Shown here in pieces: positions 16,946 to 27,396 of a stretch of DNA of 64,000 bases. This stretch comes from Marininema halotolerans (GTDB lineage: Bacteria; Bacillota; Bacilli; Thermoactinomycetales; DSM-45169), in contig NZ_FPAA01000008.1 in assembly GCF_900116235.1 (NCBI RefSeq), forward strand, positions 118,099-182,098, in the 5' to 3' direction. Made by a program: the position numbers and the translations under genes. Below the pieces are notes generated by a model that had not been told where the DNA came from, ran no database searches, and was given only the letters and a program-made list of their open reading frames with translations. Position 1 is the first letter of the stretch. Each line of letters opens with the position of its first letter.

Positions 16946-17449
16946 TTAGCCCTGCTTCATCTCGGATACCATTGCCTCAATACTGCATTGTGGAGAACAG
17001 TATTCCGTAATCGTTCCTTCCTGTTCATCAACAATCTCCTCCATTCCCAGTTCCCGCCGAGCTGGATCATCTGGATGAAACTGAAATTCGCAGAATGTGC
17101 ACACCTTTAAGGGCCGACTTTCACCCATCATATAAACAAGCGACTCTAGATTTTCTCCCTCGAGGTGAAAGTGTTCAATGGCGTGATGGATAAAAAGTTG
17201 ACCGGTTTCGAAAAATGTGACGTCTTCCTGTACATACCGTTCTTCATGCCAAAAGGCAAAGGACCCATCGGATAAATGCGTTAAATAATACCCCTCTCCA
17301 AGGACAAGGGACGATTGCTTTAATGCTTCGTATGTACGAAAACGTAATTCCAGCGCTAAGTTTTCCATTAATTCATGATCCACTTCGTTTAAAAGCGTGC
17401 TCCAATCAATTTGATCCAGTGCATCTTCCCATTCATCGCCTGTACTCAT
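16946..17449 (-). CDS. Hypothetical protein with C-terminal zinc-binding Cys pairs
   Basis: The 167-residue protein (ATG 17449, GGAAGGGAG nine bases upstream) has an acidic N-terminal half and a C-terminal CTFCEFQF ... YCSPQCS pattern (CxxC and CxxxC) that should bind zinc. The middle region (LVLGEGYYLTHLSDGSFAFWHEERY) is beta-rich. No family recognised. It is preceded by the mtaB terminator and followed closely by the AAC(3)-like gene. Confidence 0.65.
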   Translation of the reverse strand: MSTGDEWEDALDQIDWSTLLNEVDHELMENLALELRFRTYEALKQSSLVLGEGYYLTHLSDGSFAFWHEERYVQEDVTFFETGQLFIHHAIEHFHLEGENLESLVYMMGESRPLKVCTFCEFQFHPDDPARRELGMEEIVDEQEGTITEYCSPQCSIEAMVSEMKQG

Positions 17450-17562
17450 CAAAAGAAACTCCCTTCCTTCAATCATGCATGAAACGCGAAAAAAGAAATA
17501 CAGAAGCACACTTATTATAGAACAATCATTCGATCTTCGACAAATTTCACTTTTCTTCAAAT

Positions 17563-17593
17563 AAAAAAAGAGCCACCCGATACGGGTAACTCT
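17563..17593 (-). terminator. Terminator after mtaB
   Basis: Minus-strand AGAGTTACCCG pairs with CGGGTGGCTCT (two G-U pairs) and is followed by TTTTTTTA. Confidence 0.85.
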
Positions 17594-17611
17594 GTAACAT
17601 CCTATCTTTGT

Positions 17612-18958
17612 TTAACCTGCCTTTGATTCGGATGGAGCATCCTCCATCGTCCTCACAAAGGTGCCAAAACAATACTCGGATCCCGGCTTATCAATTCTAA
17701 CTCGACACACCTTACCTACTAACTCTTCAGAGGCCGGGAAAACGACTTGAAGATAGTTATCCGTGTAGCCCATATAAAGCCCACTATCAGGATCCTCTTT
17801 CCATGGGCGTTCTGGGATGACATCCAATACTTCTCCAACATTATCCGAGGAATACTTTAAAGAAAGGCGATTAGAAAGGGCGATAAGACGTTGTACTCGC
17901 TCTTGTTTTACATCGGCATCGACTTGATCGGGCATCCGTGCCGCAGGTGTCCCTGTCCGCGTCGAGTAGGGGAAAACATGCAACTCAGAGAACCCTAACT
18001 CTTCAATTAGACGATACCCGTTCTCAAACTGCTCTTCCGTTTCCCCAGGAAAACCAACAATCACATCGGAAGTAATCGCTACGCCAGGCATCGCTTGATG
18101 AAGATAATGAATTTTTTCCCGATATTCATCGACCGTATAGCGCCGACGCATCCGTTTGAGCACTTCATCGTCCCCAGCTTGAAGGGGGATGTGAAGGTGA
18201 CGGCACATTTTATCCGACTTGTTTAATACTTCGATCACCCGATCATCAATTTGACTGGCTTCAATGGAGCTAATCCGAATCCTTGTTAATCCTTCAAGTT
18301 TATCCAAATCCCATAGAAGGTCGGCTAATTTGTAGTCCTCAAGGTCCTCTCCGTATCCACCTGTATGAATCCCAGTGAGTACAATTTCCTTATAACCCGC
18401 AGCAATCAACTGCTTCGCTTGCTGCAAAACGCTGTCAGGTTGACGACTACGTAGAAGACCCCTTGCCCACGGAATGATACAAAAGGTACAAAAGTTATTA
18501 CAGCCCTCTTGGATTTTCAGGGAAGCTCGTGTCCGTTCCGAAAAGGTAGGGACATCTAACTCTTCAAATTGCCTTGTTTTCATGATGTTTTTCACTGCAT
18601 TGATCGGTTCACGAGAAGCGCGGTGTTCTTCAATATAATCAAGGAGTTTATCGCGCCCTTGGGTACCGACAACCACATCGACTCCTGGAATATCCAGAAT
18701 TTCTGCTGGAGAGGTTTGGGCATAGCAACCCGTTACCGCTACCACCGCTTCTGGATTGGTACGAACGGCTCGCCTGATCATCTGCCGACTTTTCCGATCT
18801 CCTGTATTGGTCACCGTACAGGTATTGATCACATAAACATCTGCCTGTGCTTCAAAATCAACTTTTTCATAACCTTGCCGTTGAAACAGTTGCCACATGG
18901 CTTCTGTCTCATAGGCGTTCACTTTACAACCGAGTGTATGGAATGCCACCGTACTCAC
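17612..18958 (-). CDS. mtaB: tRNA t6A37 methylthiotransferase MtaB
   Basis: The 448-residue protein has the three MTTase parts: an N-terminal UPF0004 domain with conserved Cys (GCKVNAYE, CTVTNTGD, VTGCYAQ), a radical-SAM core with CNNFCTFCIIPWARG (CxxxCxxC cluster) and a C-terminal TRAM region. It adds methylthio to t6A at position 37 of ANN-decoding tRNAs. Its start overlaps the rsmE stop by four bases, as in B. subtilis yqeU-yqeV. Confidence 0.97.
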   Translation of the reverse strand: MSTVAFHTLGCKVNAYETEAMWQLFQRQGYEKVDFEAQADVYVINTCTVTNTGDRKSRQMIRRAVRTNPEAVVAVTGCYAQTSPAEILDIPGVDVVVGTQGRDKLLDYIEEHRASREPINAVKNIMKTRQFEELDVPTFSERTRASLKIQEGCNNFCTFCIIPWARGLLRSRQPDSVLQQAKQLIAAGYKEIVLTGIHTGGYGEDLEDYKLADLLWDLDKLEGLTRIRISSIEASQIDDRVIEVLNKSDKMCRHLHIPLQAGDDEVLKRMRRRYTVDEYREKIHYLHQAMPGVAITSDVIVGFPGETEEQFENGYRLIEELGFSELHVFPYSTRTGTPAARMPDQVDADVKQERVQRLIALSNRLSLKYSSDNVGEVLDVIPERPWKEDPDSGLYMGYTDNYLQVVFPASEELVGKVCRVRIDKPGSEYCFGTFVRTMEDAPSESKAG

Positions 18959-19710
18959 AGTGGCTCACCCCCTAACTCTCCATAAGTGTATTGAATACAA
19001 GATAATACTGCCAAGGGCGCTGTTTCTGCTCTCAGAATCCGCGGCCCCAAATGTAAAAGCGCTGCACCCTGGTTGACAGCTTCCTCAGCCTCATGCTCTG
19101 TAAATCCACCTTCTGGACCAACAATCACCAAAAAACGCTTCGCTTCTTTCTCCGCTAACAACGAGCCAAGCGCCTTTCCACCCTTCTCGTAGGCAAAAAG
19201 GATTCGATCAAAGGATGAAAATTGCGCAAGGCATTGGCGCCAGGTTGTCAACGCGTTCACCTTAGGAATTCGTCCACGTCGCGATTGTTCAGCGGCTTCC
19301 TTTACAATGCGTTCCCAACGTTCCCGCCGTTTCCCAGCTTTTTTTTCATCCAATTTAACCACGGTTCGTGCGGATGTGAAAGGGATAAAGGCATACGCGC
19401 CGAGTTCCGTTCCCTTTTGCAAAACCCAGTCCACCTTGTCGCCCTTTGGCAAGGAGAAGGCAATTGTGATTTCCACCTGATTAGGTTCTCCCGTAGAAGA
19501 AAAGGATTCGAGAATACGGCATTGGACTTCTGACCCACTGATTTGTTCGATTCGAACACGATAGTCCATCCCAGCACCATCACAACAGAGAATGGTGTCT
19601 GTGACTTCTAATCGCATCACGTTCTTAATATGATGAACGTCATCACCCGTCAATGTGATTGACTGAGTAACTTCGTCAATTTGATTGGTTTTGATAAAGT
19701 ATCGTTGCAT
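18955..19710 (-). CDS. rsmE: 16S rRNA m3U1498 methyltransferase RsmE
   Basis: The 251-residue protein has an N-terminal PUA-like domain and a C-terminal SPOUT knot, with FLVIVGPEGGFTEHEAEEA and LGPRILRAETAPLAVLSCIQY forming the SAM site. It methylates U1498 of 16S rRNA. I prefer the ATG at 19710, eight bases after AGGGG, over the GTG six bases earlier. Confidence 0.96.
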   Translation of the reverse strand: MQRYFIKTNQIDEVTQSITLTGDDVHHIKNVMRLEVTDTILCCDGAGMDYRVRIEQISGSEVQCRILESFSSTGEPNQVEITIAFSLPKGDKVDWVLQKGTELGAYAFIPFTSARTVVKLDEKKAGKRRERWERIVKEAAEQSRRGRIPKVNALTTWRQCLAQFSSFDRILFAYEKGGKALGSLLAEKEAKRFLVIVGPEGGFTEHEAEEAVNQGAALLHLGPRILRAETAPLAVLSCIQYTYGELGGEPL

Positions 19711-19731
19711 AAACACACCCCTACCATCCTA

Positions 19732-20664
19732 TCACGATCGAGCGGCGATTGCTACCCAGTCCCCTTCTTGCAATCGTTCCACTACCTGATAACCCGCATC
19801 AACGAGCGCTTGTACAACTTGCTCTTCTTTTTGCTGAATAATACCCGAAGCGATAAAGGTCCCACCTTGCTTCAATACCCGTGGCAAATCTGGAACGAAT
19901 CGTAGGATAATCTCAGCCAAAATATTGGCAACTACCACATCCACGGTTCGTTCCACCCCATTTAACAGGTCATTTTGCTTCACACGAACCTGGTTCTCAG
20001 AATGATTCAGGGCGACATTGGCCTTTGCCTGCTCCACTGCAACGGGGTCTAAATCTAAGGCGAGTACCTCTGTTGCTCCTAGTTTAGCAGCAGCGACTGC
20101 CAGGATTCCACTCCCACACCCCACATCGACGACCGATGTTCCGGTAGATACTTCATTTTCCAATAATTTCATACTGAGTGTCGTAGTTGGATGGGTTCCG
20201 GTTCCAAAGGCCATCCCTGGATCTAATTCGATAATCTGTTCTCCTGGTGACGACGTGTAATCTTCCCAAACGGGTTTTACCGTCAATCTTTTGGTCACAC
20301 GGACGGGTTTATAGTAGACCTTCCAGGCATTCGCCCAGGATTCTTCACTCATCGTCTGTGTCACAATGGTTACCGGTCCTGGATCTAGGCCAAACTCCTT
20401 TAATCCTTGTGCCTTCATCTCGATTCTCTTCAGTAATGCCTCGTCGTAAATGGCTTCAGAAAAATAACCGGCTAACCAGATGCCTTTATCGGGGTAGTCT
20501 TCCTCTGCTAAAGCAAACATTTCACCAAAAGGTGTGTCCCAATCGGTGTCTAATACAGCCGAATCCCATGTAGCGGTTCCCCCGGCACCTTCACTCAAAA
20601 GGAAATCAGCAACGGCTTCCTCCGCTTCTTGGCTGGTGTGCACCCGTACCTCAATCCAATTCAT
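19732..20664 (-). CDS. prmA: Ribosomal protein L11 methyltransferase PrmA
   Basis: The 310-residue protein begins MNWIEVRVHTSQEAEEAVADFL, has the PrmA motif MAFGTGTHPTT and the SAM-binding VVDVGCGSGILAVAAAKLGA, and the VVANILAEI active-site loop. It trimethylates L11. The ATG at 20664 has GGGAGG eight bases upstream; an upstream in-frame extension would start inside the dnaJ terminator. Same order as B. subtilis dnaJ-yqeT. Confidence 0.96.
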   Translation of the reverse strand: MNWIEVRVHTSQEAEEAVADFLLSEGAGGTATWDSAVLDTDWDTPFGEMFALAEEDYPDKGIWLAGYFSEAIYDEALLKRIEMKAQGLKEFGLDPGPVTIVTQTMSEESWANAWKVYYKPVRVTKRLTVKPVWEDYTSSPGEQIIELDPGMAFGTGTHPTTTLSMKLLENEVSTGTSVVDVGCGSGILAVAAAKLGATEVLALDLDPVAVEQAKANVALNHSENQVRVKQNDLLNGVERTVDVVVANILAEIILRFVPDLPRVLKQGGTFIASGIIQQKEEQVVQALVDAGYQVVERLQEGDWVAIAARS

Positions 20665-20682
20665 TCTCATTCCCTCCCTTGG

Positions 20683-20710
20683 ACAAAAAAAGAACGGGCA
20701 CAATGCCCGT
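20683..20710 (-). terminator. Terminator at the end of the dnaK operon
   Basis: Minus-strand ACGGGCA/TGCCCGT with a short loop is followed by TCTTTTTTT, between dnaJ and prmA. Confidence 0.8.
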
Positions 20711-20738
20711 ACAACCCATTTCACTTCCTATCAATCAA

Positions 20739-21860
20739 TTAATCTCCGGTAAACGCTCGTTTCATCTTATCAAAAAAGCTGTTGTTCTGCTCAGAGACAT
20801 AGTCTCCTGACAGGCGTCCAAATTCACGTAACGCTTTTTTCTGTTCATCGGTCATTCGGGTCGGTGTCACAACTTTCACCTTCACCATCTGATCCCCTCG
20901 TCCATTTCCATATAGACGGGGAACCCCTTTTCCACGCAAGCGGAAATCAACCCCCGATTGGGTACCTGCAGGTATTTTCAGTGATGCCCGACCATCTAAT
21001 GTGGGGACGACAATTTCATCACCCAGGGCAGCCTGACTAAAGGTAATGGGCATCTCACAGGTAATATTATTCCCATCTCGTTTGAAAAACTCGTGGGGAC
21101 TAACCTCAATGGCAATATAAAGATCTCCAGCAGGTCCCCCATTTACCCCAGATTCTCCTTCACCCGAAACGCGTAACTGTTTTCCCTCATCAATTCCTGG
21201 GGGAATGTTGATATGAATGCTTCTCCGCTTTTTCACTTGCCCTGCTCCACTGCAAGTCTCACATTGCTCACGGATGATCTTCCCACGACCACTACATTGA
21301 TGACAAACTCGTTTATTTACAACCCGACCAAAGGGGGTGTTTTGGACGCTTTCCGCTTGACCCGAACCTCTACATACCGAGCAAACTTCTGGGTGCGTTC
21401 CTTCTTTTGCCCCACTCCCATGACAGTCGGTACAAGTCTCCGTTCGTGGAACGGGAATATCCATCTCTTTTCCAAATACCGCATCTTTAAAATCAAGGGT
21501 TAAACGGTATTCTAAATCGGCTCCTTGTCGTGGAGCATTCGGATTCCGTCTACCCCCACCAAAGAACATATCAAAGATATCCCCAAAGCCAAAGTCCGAG
21601 GCGTTTCCTCCAAAGCCACCGAATCCAGCACCTGCTGCATTCGGATCCGCATGACCAAACCGATCATAATTTGCTTTTTTCTGAGGATCACGAAGCACTT
21701 CATAGGCTTCCGTCGCCTCTTTAAATTTTTCTTCTGCATCCGGTGATTTATTGACATCCGGATGATACTGACGGGCTAACTTCCGGTAGGATTTCCGAAT
21801 CTCATCGCTGGATGCTTCGCGTCCAACTCCAAGAACCTCATAAAAATCACGTTTACTCAC
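20739..21860 (-). CDS. dnaJ: Chaperone protein DnaJ
   Basis: The 373-residue type I DnaJ starts at a GTG ([20 protein letters not shown]) with GGAGG upstream. The J domain has HPD in YHPDVNKS; a Gly/Phe-rich region with repeated GFGG follows; four zinc CxxCxGxG motifs are present ([32 protein letters not shown]). It stimulates DnaK ATPase and delivers substrates. It lies 134 bases downstream of dnaK, behind a hairpin. Confidence 0.97.
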   Translation of the reverse strand: MSKRDFYEVLGVGREASSDEIRKSYRKLARQYHPDVNKSPDAEEKFKEATEAYEVLRDPQKKANYDRFGHADPNAAGAGFGGFGGNASDFGFGDIFDMFFGGGRRNPNAPRQGADLEYRLTLDFKDAVFGKEMDIPVPRTETCTDCHGSGAKEGTHPEVCSVCRGSGQAESVQNTPFGRVVNKRVCHQCSGRGKIIREQCETCSGAGQVKKRRSIHINIPPGIDEGKQLRVSGEGESGVNGGPAGDLYIAIEVSPHEFFKRDGNNITCEMPITFSQAALGDEIVVPTLDGRASLKIPAGTQSGVDFRLRGKGVPRLYGNGRGDQMVKVKVVTPTRMTDEQKKALREFGRLSGDYVSEQNNSFFDKMKRAFTGD

Positions 21861-21940
21861 CGGACCACCTCCTTTTCTCCTCAACATATGCCTTGTTTAG
21901 CGATGGAGCAACTCAAGTAACCTAAGTGTTAAACGCCAAA

Positions 21941-21969
21941 AGTCAAAGCCGGCTGAACCAGCTTTGACT
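21941..21969 (-). terminator. Weak intercistronic hairpin between dnaK and dnaJ
   Basis: AGTCAAAGC pairs with GCTTTGACT around an 11-base loop, with only TTT following. Partial termination or mRNA processing would lower dnaJ relative to dnaK. Confidence 0.5.
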
Positions 21970-21994
21970 TCCGAGCGAAGTGAAGAGAAAGTGA

Positions 21995-23842
21995 TTATTT
22001 CCCTTCTTTCTTGTCGTCCTCATCCATCACTTCATACTCGGCATCAACGACATTGTCACGATCCTGAGCATCACCTGCTTGCTCCCCTTGAGAAGCTTGC
22101 GCTTCAGCGGCTTGTTGCTGATACAACTTTACGGAAAGCTCTTGAACAGCTGCTTCCAGCTCTTCTGTCGCCGTTTTTAGTGCCTCGAGATCAGTTCCTT
22201 CCAAGGCTTTTTTCACGGCTTCCTTTGCTTCTTCCGCTTTCTGTTTATCTGCCTCTTCCACTTTGTCACCCAGGTCTTTCAAGGTTTTATCAGTCGTGAA
22301 GACAAGTTGATCCGCTTTGTTACGAATTTCTACTTCTTCTTTCCGCTTTTTATCTTCCTCGGCATTCTCTTCGGCTTCCTTCACCATACGTTCTACTTCG
22401 TCATCGGACAAACCGCTGGAGGATTGGATCGTAATATCTTTACTTTTACCCGTTGCGGTATCCTTCGCCGTTACATTCACAATTCCGTTCGCATCAATTT
22501 TAAAGGCGACTTCAATTTGAGGAATCCCCCGTGGTGCTGGCGGAATGTCCTGTAGTTGGAAACGGCCTAAGGTTTTATTGTGAGCGGCCATTTCACGCTC
22601 CCCTTGAAGTACGTGAATATCAACAACCGTTTGATTATCTGCCGCTGTCGAGAAGACTTGTGACTTCTCAGTCGGGATTGTGGTGTTCCGGTCGATAAGT
22701 TTTGTGAAAACCCCACCAAGGGTTTCAATCCCAAGGGAAAGTGGCGTCACATCAAGGAGCACAACATCCTTTACATCGCCAGAAAGTACGCCACCTTGAA
22801 TCGCTGCACCCATGGCTACTACTTCATCAGGGTTTACGCCTTTGCTTGGGTCCTTCCCAATCTCCTTTTTGATCGCTTCTTGAACAGCAGGAATCCGTGT
22901 GGAACCCCCAACCAAAATCACGCGATCAATATCAGAAGCTTGCATCCCTGCATCTTTCATCGCTTGACGAGTTGGACGCATGGAGCGTTCGACAAGTTCA
23001 GCGGAAAGTTCTTCAAACTTCGCGCGCGTTAAGCTCATTTCCAAATGCTTAGGACCACTTGCATCCGCGGTCAAGAACGGGAGGGAGATTGTTGTCGTCA
23101 GTACACCCGACAAATCTTTTTTCGCTTTTTCCGCAGCATCTTTCAACCGCTGCAAAGCCATACGATCTTTTGAAAGATCAATCCCGTTTTCTTGCTTAAA
23201 TACTTGAACGAGGTGATCAATAATGACTTGGTCAAAATCGTCGCCACCCAGTTTGTTGTCTCCACTGGTTGCTTTTACTTCAAAGAGGCCATCACCCATT
23301 TCCATAATGGAAACATCGAAGGTACCACCACCGAGGTCGAATACCAAAATGGTTTGATCCCCATCTTTATCCAAACCATAGGCTAAGGCCGCTGCAGTCG
23401 GTTCATTAATAATCCGCAGCACATCTAGGCCAGCAATTTTACCAGCATCTTTGGTTGCTTGACGTTGGCTATCATTAAAGTAAGCAGGAACCGTAATCAC
23501 TGCTTGCGTTACCTTTTCACCCAGATAGGCTTCTGCATCCTCTTTTAATTTTTGTAGGATCATCGCCGAAATTTCTTGAGGTGTATATTGCTTTCCTTCA
23601 ATATTTTCTTTATGGTCTGTACCAATCCAACGTTTAATGGATGCGATGGTGTTATCAGGATTCGTGATGGCTTGGCGTTTGGCTGCATCACCCACGAGGC
23701 GTTCACCGGATTTTGAGAAACCAACTACCGAGGGGGTTGTACGACCCCCTTCCGCGTTAGCAATAACAGCGGCTTCATTTCCTTCCATAAAAGCTACACA
23801 AGAGTTTGTGGTTCCTAAGTCAATTCCAATAACTTTACTCAT
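21995..23842 (-). CDS. dnaK: Chaperone protein DnaK (Hsp70)
   Basis: The 615-residue Hsp70 begins [17 protein letters not shown]. The nucleotide-binding domain shows [14 protein letters not shown] and [10 protein letters not shown]; the substrate-binding domain has the linker [15 protein letters not shown]; and the tail ends acidic ([11 protein letters not shown]). It is the main cytoplasmic Hsp70, cycling with GrpE and DnaJ. It is co-directional with grpE, 39 bases downstream, in the CIRCE-controlled operon. Confidence 0.98.
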   Translation of the reverse strand: MSKVIGIDLGTTNSCVAFMEGNEAAVIANAEGGRTTPSVVGFSKSGERLVGDAAKRQAITNPDNTIASIKRWIGTDHKENIEGKQYTPQEISAMILQKLKEDAEAYLGEKVTQAVITVPAYFNDSQRQATKDAGKIAGLDVLRIINEPTAAALAYGLDKDGDQTILVFDLGGGTFDVSIMEMGDGLFEVKATSGDNKLGGDDFDQVIIDHLVQVFKQENGIDLSKDRMALQRLKDAAEKAKKDLSGVLTTTISLPFLTADASGPKHLEMSLTRAKFEELSAELVERSMRPTRQAMKDAGMQASDIDRVILVGGSTRIPAVQEAIKKEIGKDPSKGVNPDEVVAMGAAIQGGVLSGDVKDVVLLDVTPLSLGIETLGGVFTKLIDRNTTIPTEKSQVFSTAADNQTVVDIHVLQGEREMAAHNKTLGRFQLQDIPPAPRGIPQIEVAFKIDANGIVNVTAKDTATGKSKDITIQSSSGLSDDEVERMVKEAEENAEEDKKRKEEVEIRNKADQLVFTTDKTLKDLGDKVEEADKQKAEEAKEAVKKALEGTDLEALKTATEELEAAVQELSVKLYQQQAAEAQASQGEQAGDAQDRDNVVDAEYEVMDEDDKKEGK

Positions 23843-23881
23843 CGTAGAATATACCTCCTCAATATTATCCTTGATGGATGT

Positions 23882-24634
23882 TTAAGAGCTTACTTTAACC
23901 ATAGCAGGGCGCAGGATGCGCTCCTTGAAGCGATAACCCTTTTGTAGCTCTTCAATGATCATACCCGCTTCAATACCTTCAGCTTCCTCTTGCATCACTG
24001 CAGTATGTTCATGAGGGTTAAATTCCTTGCCCTCCGTTTCTATCACCGACAATCCTTTCTCTGTCAACGATTGCAAGAGTTGACGGTAAACCATGTCGAT
24101 TCCTTGACGGAAGACGTCGTTTTCCCCCTCTGGTTCATCCACAGCGAGTGCTCGTTCTAAATTATCAAGCACGGGCAAGAGTGATTCAACCAAGGAAGTC
24201 GCGCCATATTTAACAGCATCCTCCTGATCTTTTCGAGCTCGACGACGAAAATTTTCGTAGTCCGCCCGTGACCGAAGGAGTTGTTCTTCATTCTCCTCAG
24301 CATGACGCTTCCATTTCTCCAACTCTTTTTGCAGCGTCTCCCAATCTACTTGGGCATTCCCTTCTTCCACATGAAGAGATTCCGCTTCCATCGAGGGAGG
24401 ATCTGAGACATCATCCGTATGTATGGTTTCCGCTTGATCTATCTCCGCGGCTACATGGGGAGTCTCTTCTATCTCCTCCTCAATCGGTTCCGTTTGTGTT
24501 TCCTGAGTCACATCGGAAGCATGATGAAAATATTCTTCTTCCCTGCGCTTTCGTTCCTCTTCCGCCTCTTTTGCTTTTCGAAGCTCTCGAGCTGTACGAA
24601 GGCGCGGCTGTTGCTCATTTGTATTCTCTTCCAT
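23882..24634 (-). CDS. grpE: Nucleotide exchange factor GrpE
   Basis: The 250-residue protein is longer than typical GrpE (about 190) because of an acidic, Glu-rich N-terminal extension of roughly 90 residues. The core follows: a long helix (EKWKRHAEENEEQLLRSRADYENFRRR), LLPVLDNLERAL, and the C-terminal beta domain ending ILRPAMVKVS. It releases ADP from DnaK and acts as a thermosensor in some species. It starts 13 bases after the chaperonin stop, implying co-translation. Confidence 0.96.
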   Translation of the reverse strand: MEENTNEQQPRLRTARELRKAKEAEEERKRREEEYFHHASDVTQETQTEPIEEEIEETPHVAAEIDQAETIHTDDVSDPPSMEAESLHVEEGNAQVDWETLQKELEKWKRHAEENEEQLLRSRADYENFRRRARKDQEDAVKYGATSLVESLLPVLDNLERALAVDEPEGENDVFRQGIDMVYRQLLQSLTEKGLSVIETEGKEFNPHEHTAVMQEEAEGIEAGMIIEELQKGYRFKERILRPAMVKVSS

Positions 24635-24647
24635 GTTATCACCTCAA

Positions 24648-26192
24648 TCATATCGCATCGTTTCGTTTCATTGAAACGACGGTATGGATCCGAAGGATGG
24701 CTGTACTCACTTCACCAGCTGCCTGTAAAGCGTGATATTTTACGGGTAACGGATCAACGACTCCCATATCCACCATATCGGAGATCACTCCCCGATCACA
24801 GTCAACTCCCAGGGAGCTACTTTGCCGTTTCCACTGTAACGCCTTCACTTCTTCTACTTTTTCCAATGGATTAAAACCCGCATTGGCTACCACTTGACTC
24901 ATTGGACGATGAAGTGCTTCGGCGACAGCCGATACTCCAAAGGCTTCCATCCCCTGAACCAGGTCTCTGTGCTTTTCTACCTCACGCGCAAGAGCCAGTT
25001 CAGCAGCTCCGCCTCCAGGTAAGAACCCTCCACGTACCGCCGCTTGAACAGCTGCCGCTGCATCTTTGGCAATGCGCTCTCTCTCTTTTACAACTTCCTC
25101 AGTAGAGGCACTCACGAGAATCGTCGCAAAGGGCTTACCCGCACCGCTAATGATTCGCGCACATCCCAGGCGTTCTTCATACTCCACAAGCTCCGCCATA
25201 CCAAAGTATTCTTGAAGCTCTTCAATCGGCTTGACCAGCGTGGTTCGTTTTAATACGCGAGCACCCGTATGTTCTGCGACTCGGTTAATATCTTCTTTGC
25301 TCATGTTAGAAACGACGAGTAGATCCGCAGTCGAAAGAACATCTTCCGCAATCGGATCGACTTCCCCCTCGACAAAAATGATATCAACAACACTCTCTGC
25401 TAGTTTTTCAATAGTAGAAACGAGTAATTCACGATTTTCCTCCAACTTGCGGAACCCTGCTTCCGATTGGGTTTCTACCGGTTCAGGAATTAAATCGCCA
25501 CCGAGAACAAGTACACGCGGGATTTCCTTCGTATTTGAAACTTGCAAATTCAACCGTTCACCCTGTACGAGTAGACCTGAAAAGACACCACTATTCACAC
25601 GTGGATGTGCTGTCACAGCCTCTGCTAAGCGAAAATCCTTTTCGAGGAGCTTCTCCCGTCCTACCATCAACGCCGCTTCCATCACCAAATCCGTAACGTC
25701 TTCTTGTTCGCGTCCTGCTGTATAGGCGATGCCTTGAAGCCAATCATCCTTCATATCCCAGATGGGATGTGCTAATTGTTGCATCGCTTCCAACGCGTGT
25801 TGAACACCCCGGCGAATACCAGCAATCACCTTTGCTACAGGAACACCACGTGCCACTTGTTTGGCTCCCTCTTCGACCAAGGTCGCCGCAAGTAAGGTAG
25901 CTGTCGTCGTACCATCGCCAACTTCCTCCTGTTGCGCACGAGCAATTTGGGCGACCATACGCGCTGCTGGGTGGTCAATCGCCATTTTTTCTAGAATCGT
26001 CACACCATCATTGGTAACAATGACTTCACCCGACTCACTCACCAGCATCGTGTCCAACCCTTTGGGACCTAAGGTTCCCTCAACAGCCGCCGCGATGCTA
26101 CGCACTGCTTCCGCATTATCAAGCAATGCATTGGTTCGGGAGTCTTCCGCAAATCTTCGATTTTGTAGTACGTGGTCCATATCCCGCGACAA
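24648..26192 (-). CDS. Archaeal-like (group III) chaperonin in the dnaK operon
   Basis: The protein of about 514 residues is a thermosome/CCT-type Hsp60, not GroEL. Diagnostic blocks are [51 protein letters not shown] and the C-terminal [28 protein letters not shown]; archaeal thermosomes have the same arrangement. Group III chaperonins form ATP-driven double rings with a built-in lid and need no GroES. In bacteria they are uncommon and, as in Carboxydothermus, are known from dnaK operons. It sits between hrcA and grpE. The TTG at 26192 has AGAAGG five bases upstream; GTG 26198 or ATG 26180 are alternatives. Confidence 0.93.
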   Translation of the reverse strand: MSRDMDHVLQNRRFAEDSRTNALLDNAEAVRSIAAAVEGTLGPKGLDTMLVSESGEVIVTNDGVTILEKMAIDHPAARMVAQIARAQQEEVGDGTTTATLLAATLVEEGAKQVARGVPVAKVIAGIRRGVQHALEAMQQLAHPIWDMKDDWLQGIAYTAGREQEDVTDLVMEAALMVGREKLLEKDFRLAEAVTAHPRVNSGVFSGLLVQGERLNLQVSNTKEIPRVLVLGGDLIPEPVETQSEAGFRKLEENRELLVSTIEKLAESVVDIIFVEGEVDPIAEDVLSTADLLVVSNMSKEDINRVAEHTGARVLKRTTLVKPIEELQEYFGMAELVEYEERLGCARIISGAGKPFATILVSASTEEVVKERERIAKDAAAAVQAAVRGGFLPGGGAAELALAREVEKHRDLVQGMEAFGVSAVAEALHRPMSQVVANAGFNPLEKVEEVKALQWKRQSSSLGVDCDRGVISDMVDMGVVDPLPVKYHALQAAGEVSTAILRIHTVVSMKRNDAI

Positions 26193-26286
26193 CCTCACCT
26201 TCTCTACTTTAAGTACGTAAGGATAAGGAGTGGTAACTCCAATCCAGTTTCATTCATTGCATGCTCATTTCACCTTAATCAGGGTG

Positions 26287-27312
26287 TTATTTGTAGAGAT
26301 GGCGAAGATGCTCAGATAAATCAGTGGTCAGTACCTGCATGAGACTTACCACTTTGTTATAATCCATACGCGTGGGACCTAACACACCCACTGTGCCTAG
26401 CGAACGACCATCTATCGAAAAAGAAGCCGTCACGATGCTGCAATTATTCACAGTAGCAATGGAGTTCTCTTCACCAATCCGCACATGCACACCCAAATCA
26501 TTGGTTGCAAATAGCTTGGTGACAGTATCCGTCTGTTCAAAGAGATCCATTAACGCCTTTACCTGTGTCACATCGTTAAACTCCGGTTGGGTTAAGATGT
26601 TCGTTGTACCACTAGTAAAGATGCGGCCATCCGTATCCGCAGCCAACATTTGATCAATTACTCCCAGCAAAAACTCATACTGCTCAACATGCCGGTCGAG
26701 TTCTGCAAAAAGCTCTTGGTATACATTCCGCTTAAGGCGAACGAGCGGCACACCCGAGAGTTTCGCATTTAGGATATTGACCAATTTTTCAATGGAAGAG
26801 AGGGAAACACCGTCAGGGACAGTAAACCGCCGTTGATCCACATGACCATTGTCGGATACAACAATAGCCACCGCAGATCGTTCATTGAGTGGGATTACTT
26901 GTAGATGCTTTAATTTATTATGGATTGCCTCAGGACCTAAAATAATCGATGTATAGTTGGTGAGACGCGACAAGATAGAAACCGTCTGTTGAATCGTCAA
27001 CTCTACGGCATCCATTTGAGATGTGAACAGCTCACGAACTTGAAATAAATCCGCTCGTTCCAGTCGCTGGGGTCCCATTAAATAATCCACATAAAATCGA
27101 TACCCCATCTGGCTCGGGATACGACCAGCAGATGTATGCGGCTGTTCCACAAAGCCTAATTCTTCGAGGTCCGCCATCTCATTGCGAATGGTGGCTGCAC
27201 TATAGCCAATATCCTCACGCTTTGAGATCGTTCGAGACCCAACAGGCTCCGCATGGACGATGTACTCTTCAATAATCGCTTTTAATATCTGCTTTTGCCG
27301 CTCGGTCAGCAT
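26287..27312 (-). CDS. hrcA: Heat-inducible transcription repressor HrcA
   Basis: The 341-residue repressor has the N-terminal winged helix (LTERQKQILKAIIEEYI ... GYSAATIRNEMADLEELGF) and the GAF-like and dimerisation regions ending VGVLGPTRMDYNKVVSLM. HrcA binds CIRCE and is normally stabilised by GroEL. Because its own operon carries a group III chaperonin, which chaperonin controls it here is an open question. It is first in the operon, 17 bases after a perfect CIRCE. Confidence 0.97.
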   Translation of the reverse strand: MLTERQKQILKAIIEEYIVHAEPVGSRTISKREDIGYSAATIRNEMADLEELGFVEQPHTSAGRIPSQMGYRFYVDYLMGPQRLERADLFQVRELFTSQMDAVELTIQQTVSILSRLTNYTSIILGPEAIHNKLKHLQVIPLNERSAVAIVVSDNGHVDQRRFTVPDGVSLSSIEKLVNILNAKLSGVPLVRLKRNVYQELFAELDRHVEQYEFLLGVIDQMLAADTDGRIFTSGTTNILTQPEFNDVTQVKALMDLFEQTDTVTKLFATNDLGVHVRIGEENSIATVNNCSIVTASFSIDGRSLGTVGVLGPTRMDYNKVVSLMQVLTTDLSEHLRHLYK

Positions 27313-27328
27313 CTGCCTCCCTCCCTTG

Positions 27329-27355
27329 TTAGCACTCAGTGTTCACGAGTGCTAA
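27329..27355 (-). promoter_or_regulatory. CIRCE operator (HrcA binding site)
   Basis: TTAGCACTC, nine bases, GAGTGCTAA: an exact match to the consensus inverted repeat. It lies between the promoter and the hrcA start codon. Confidence 0.98.
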
Positions 27356-27367
27356 AAGCTTACTCAT

Positions 27368-27396
27368 AACGTACCAAACCACTCCCCCGATGTCAA
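27368..27396 (-). promoter_or_regulatory. Sigma-A promoter of the hrcA-chaperonin-grpE-dnaK-dnaJ operon
   Basis: Minus-strand TTGACA (27391-27396), 17-base spacer, TACGTT (27368-27373). The -35 overlaps the 3' end of hemW, and CIRCE follows 12 bases after the -10, ideal for repression. Confidence 0.8.
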
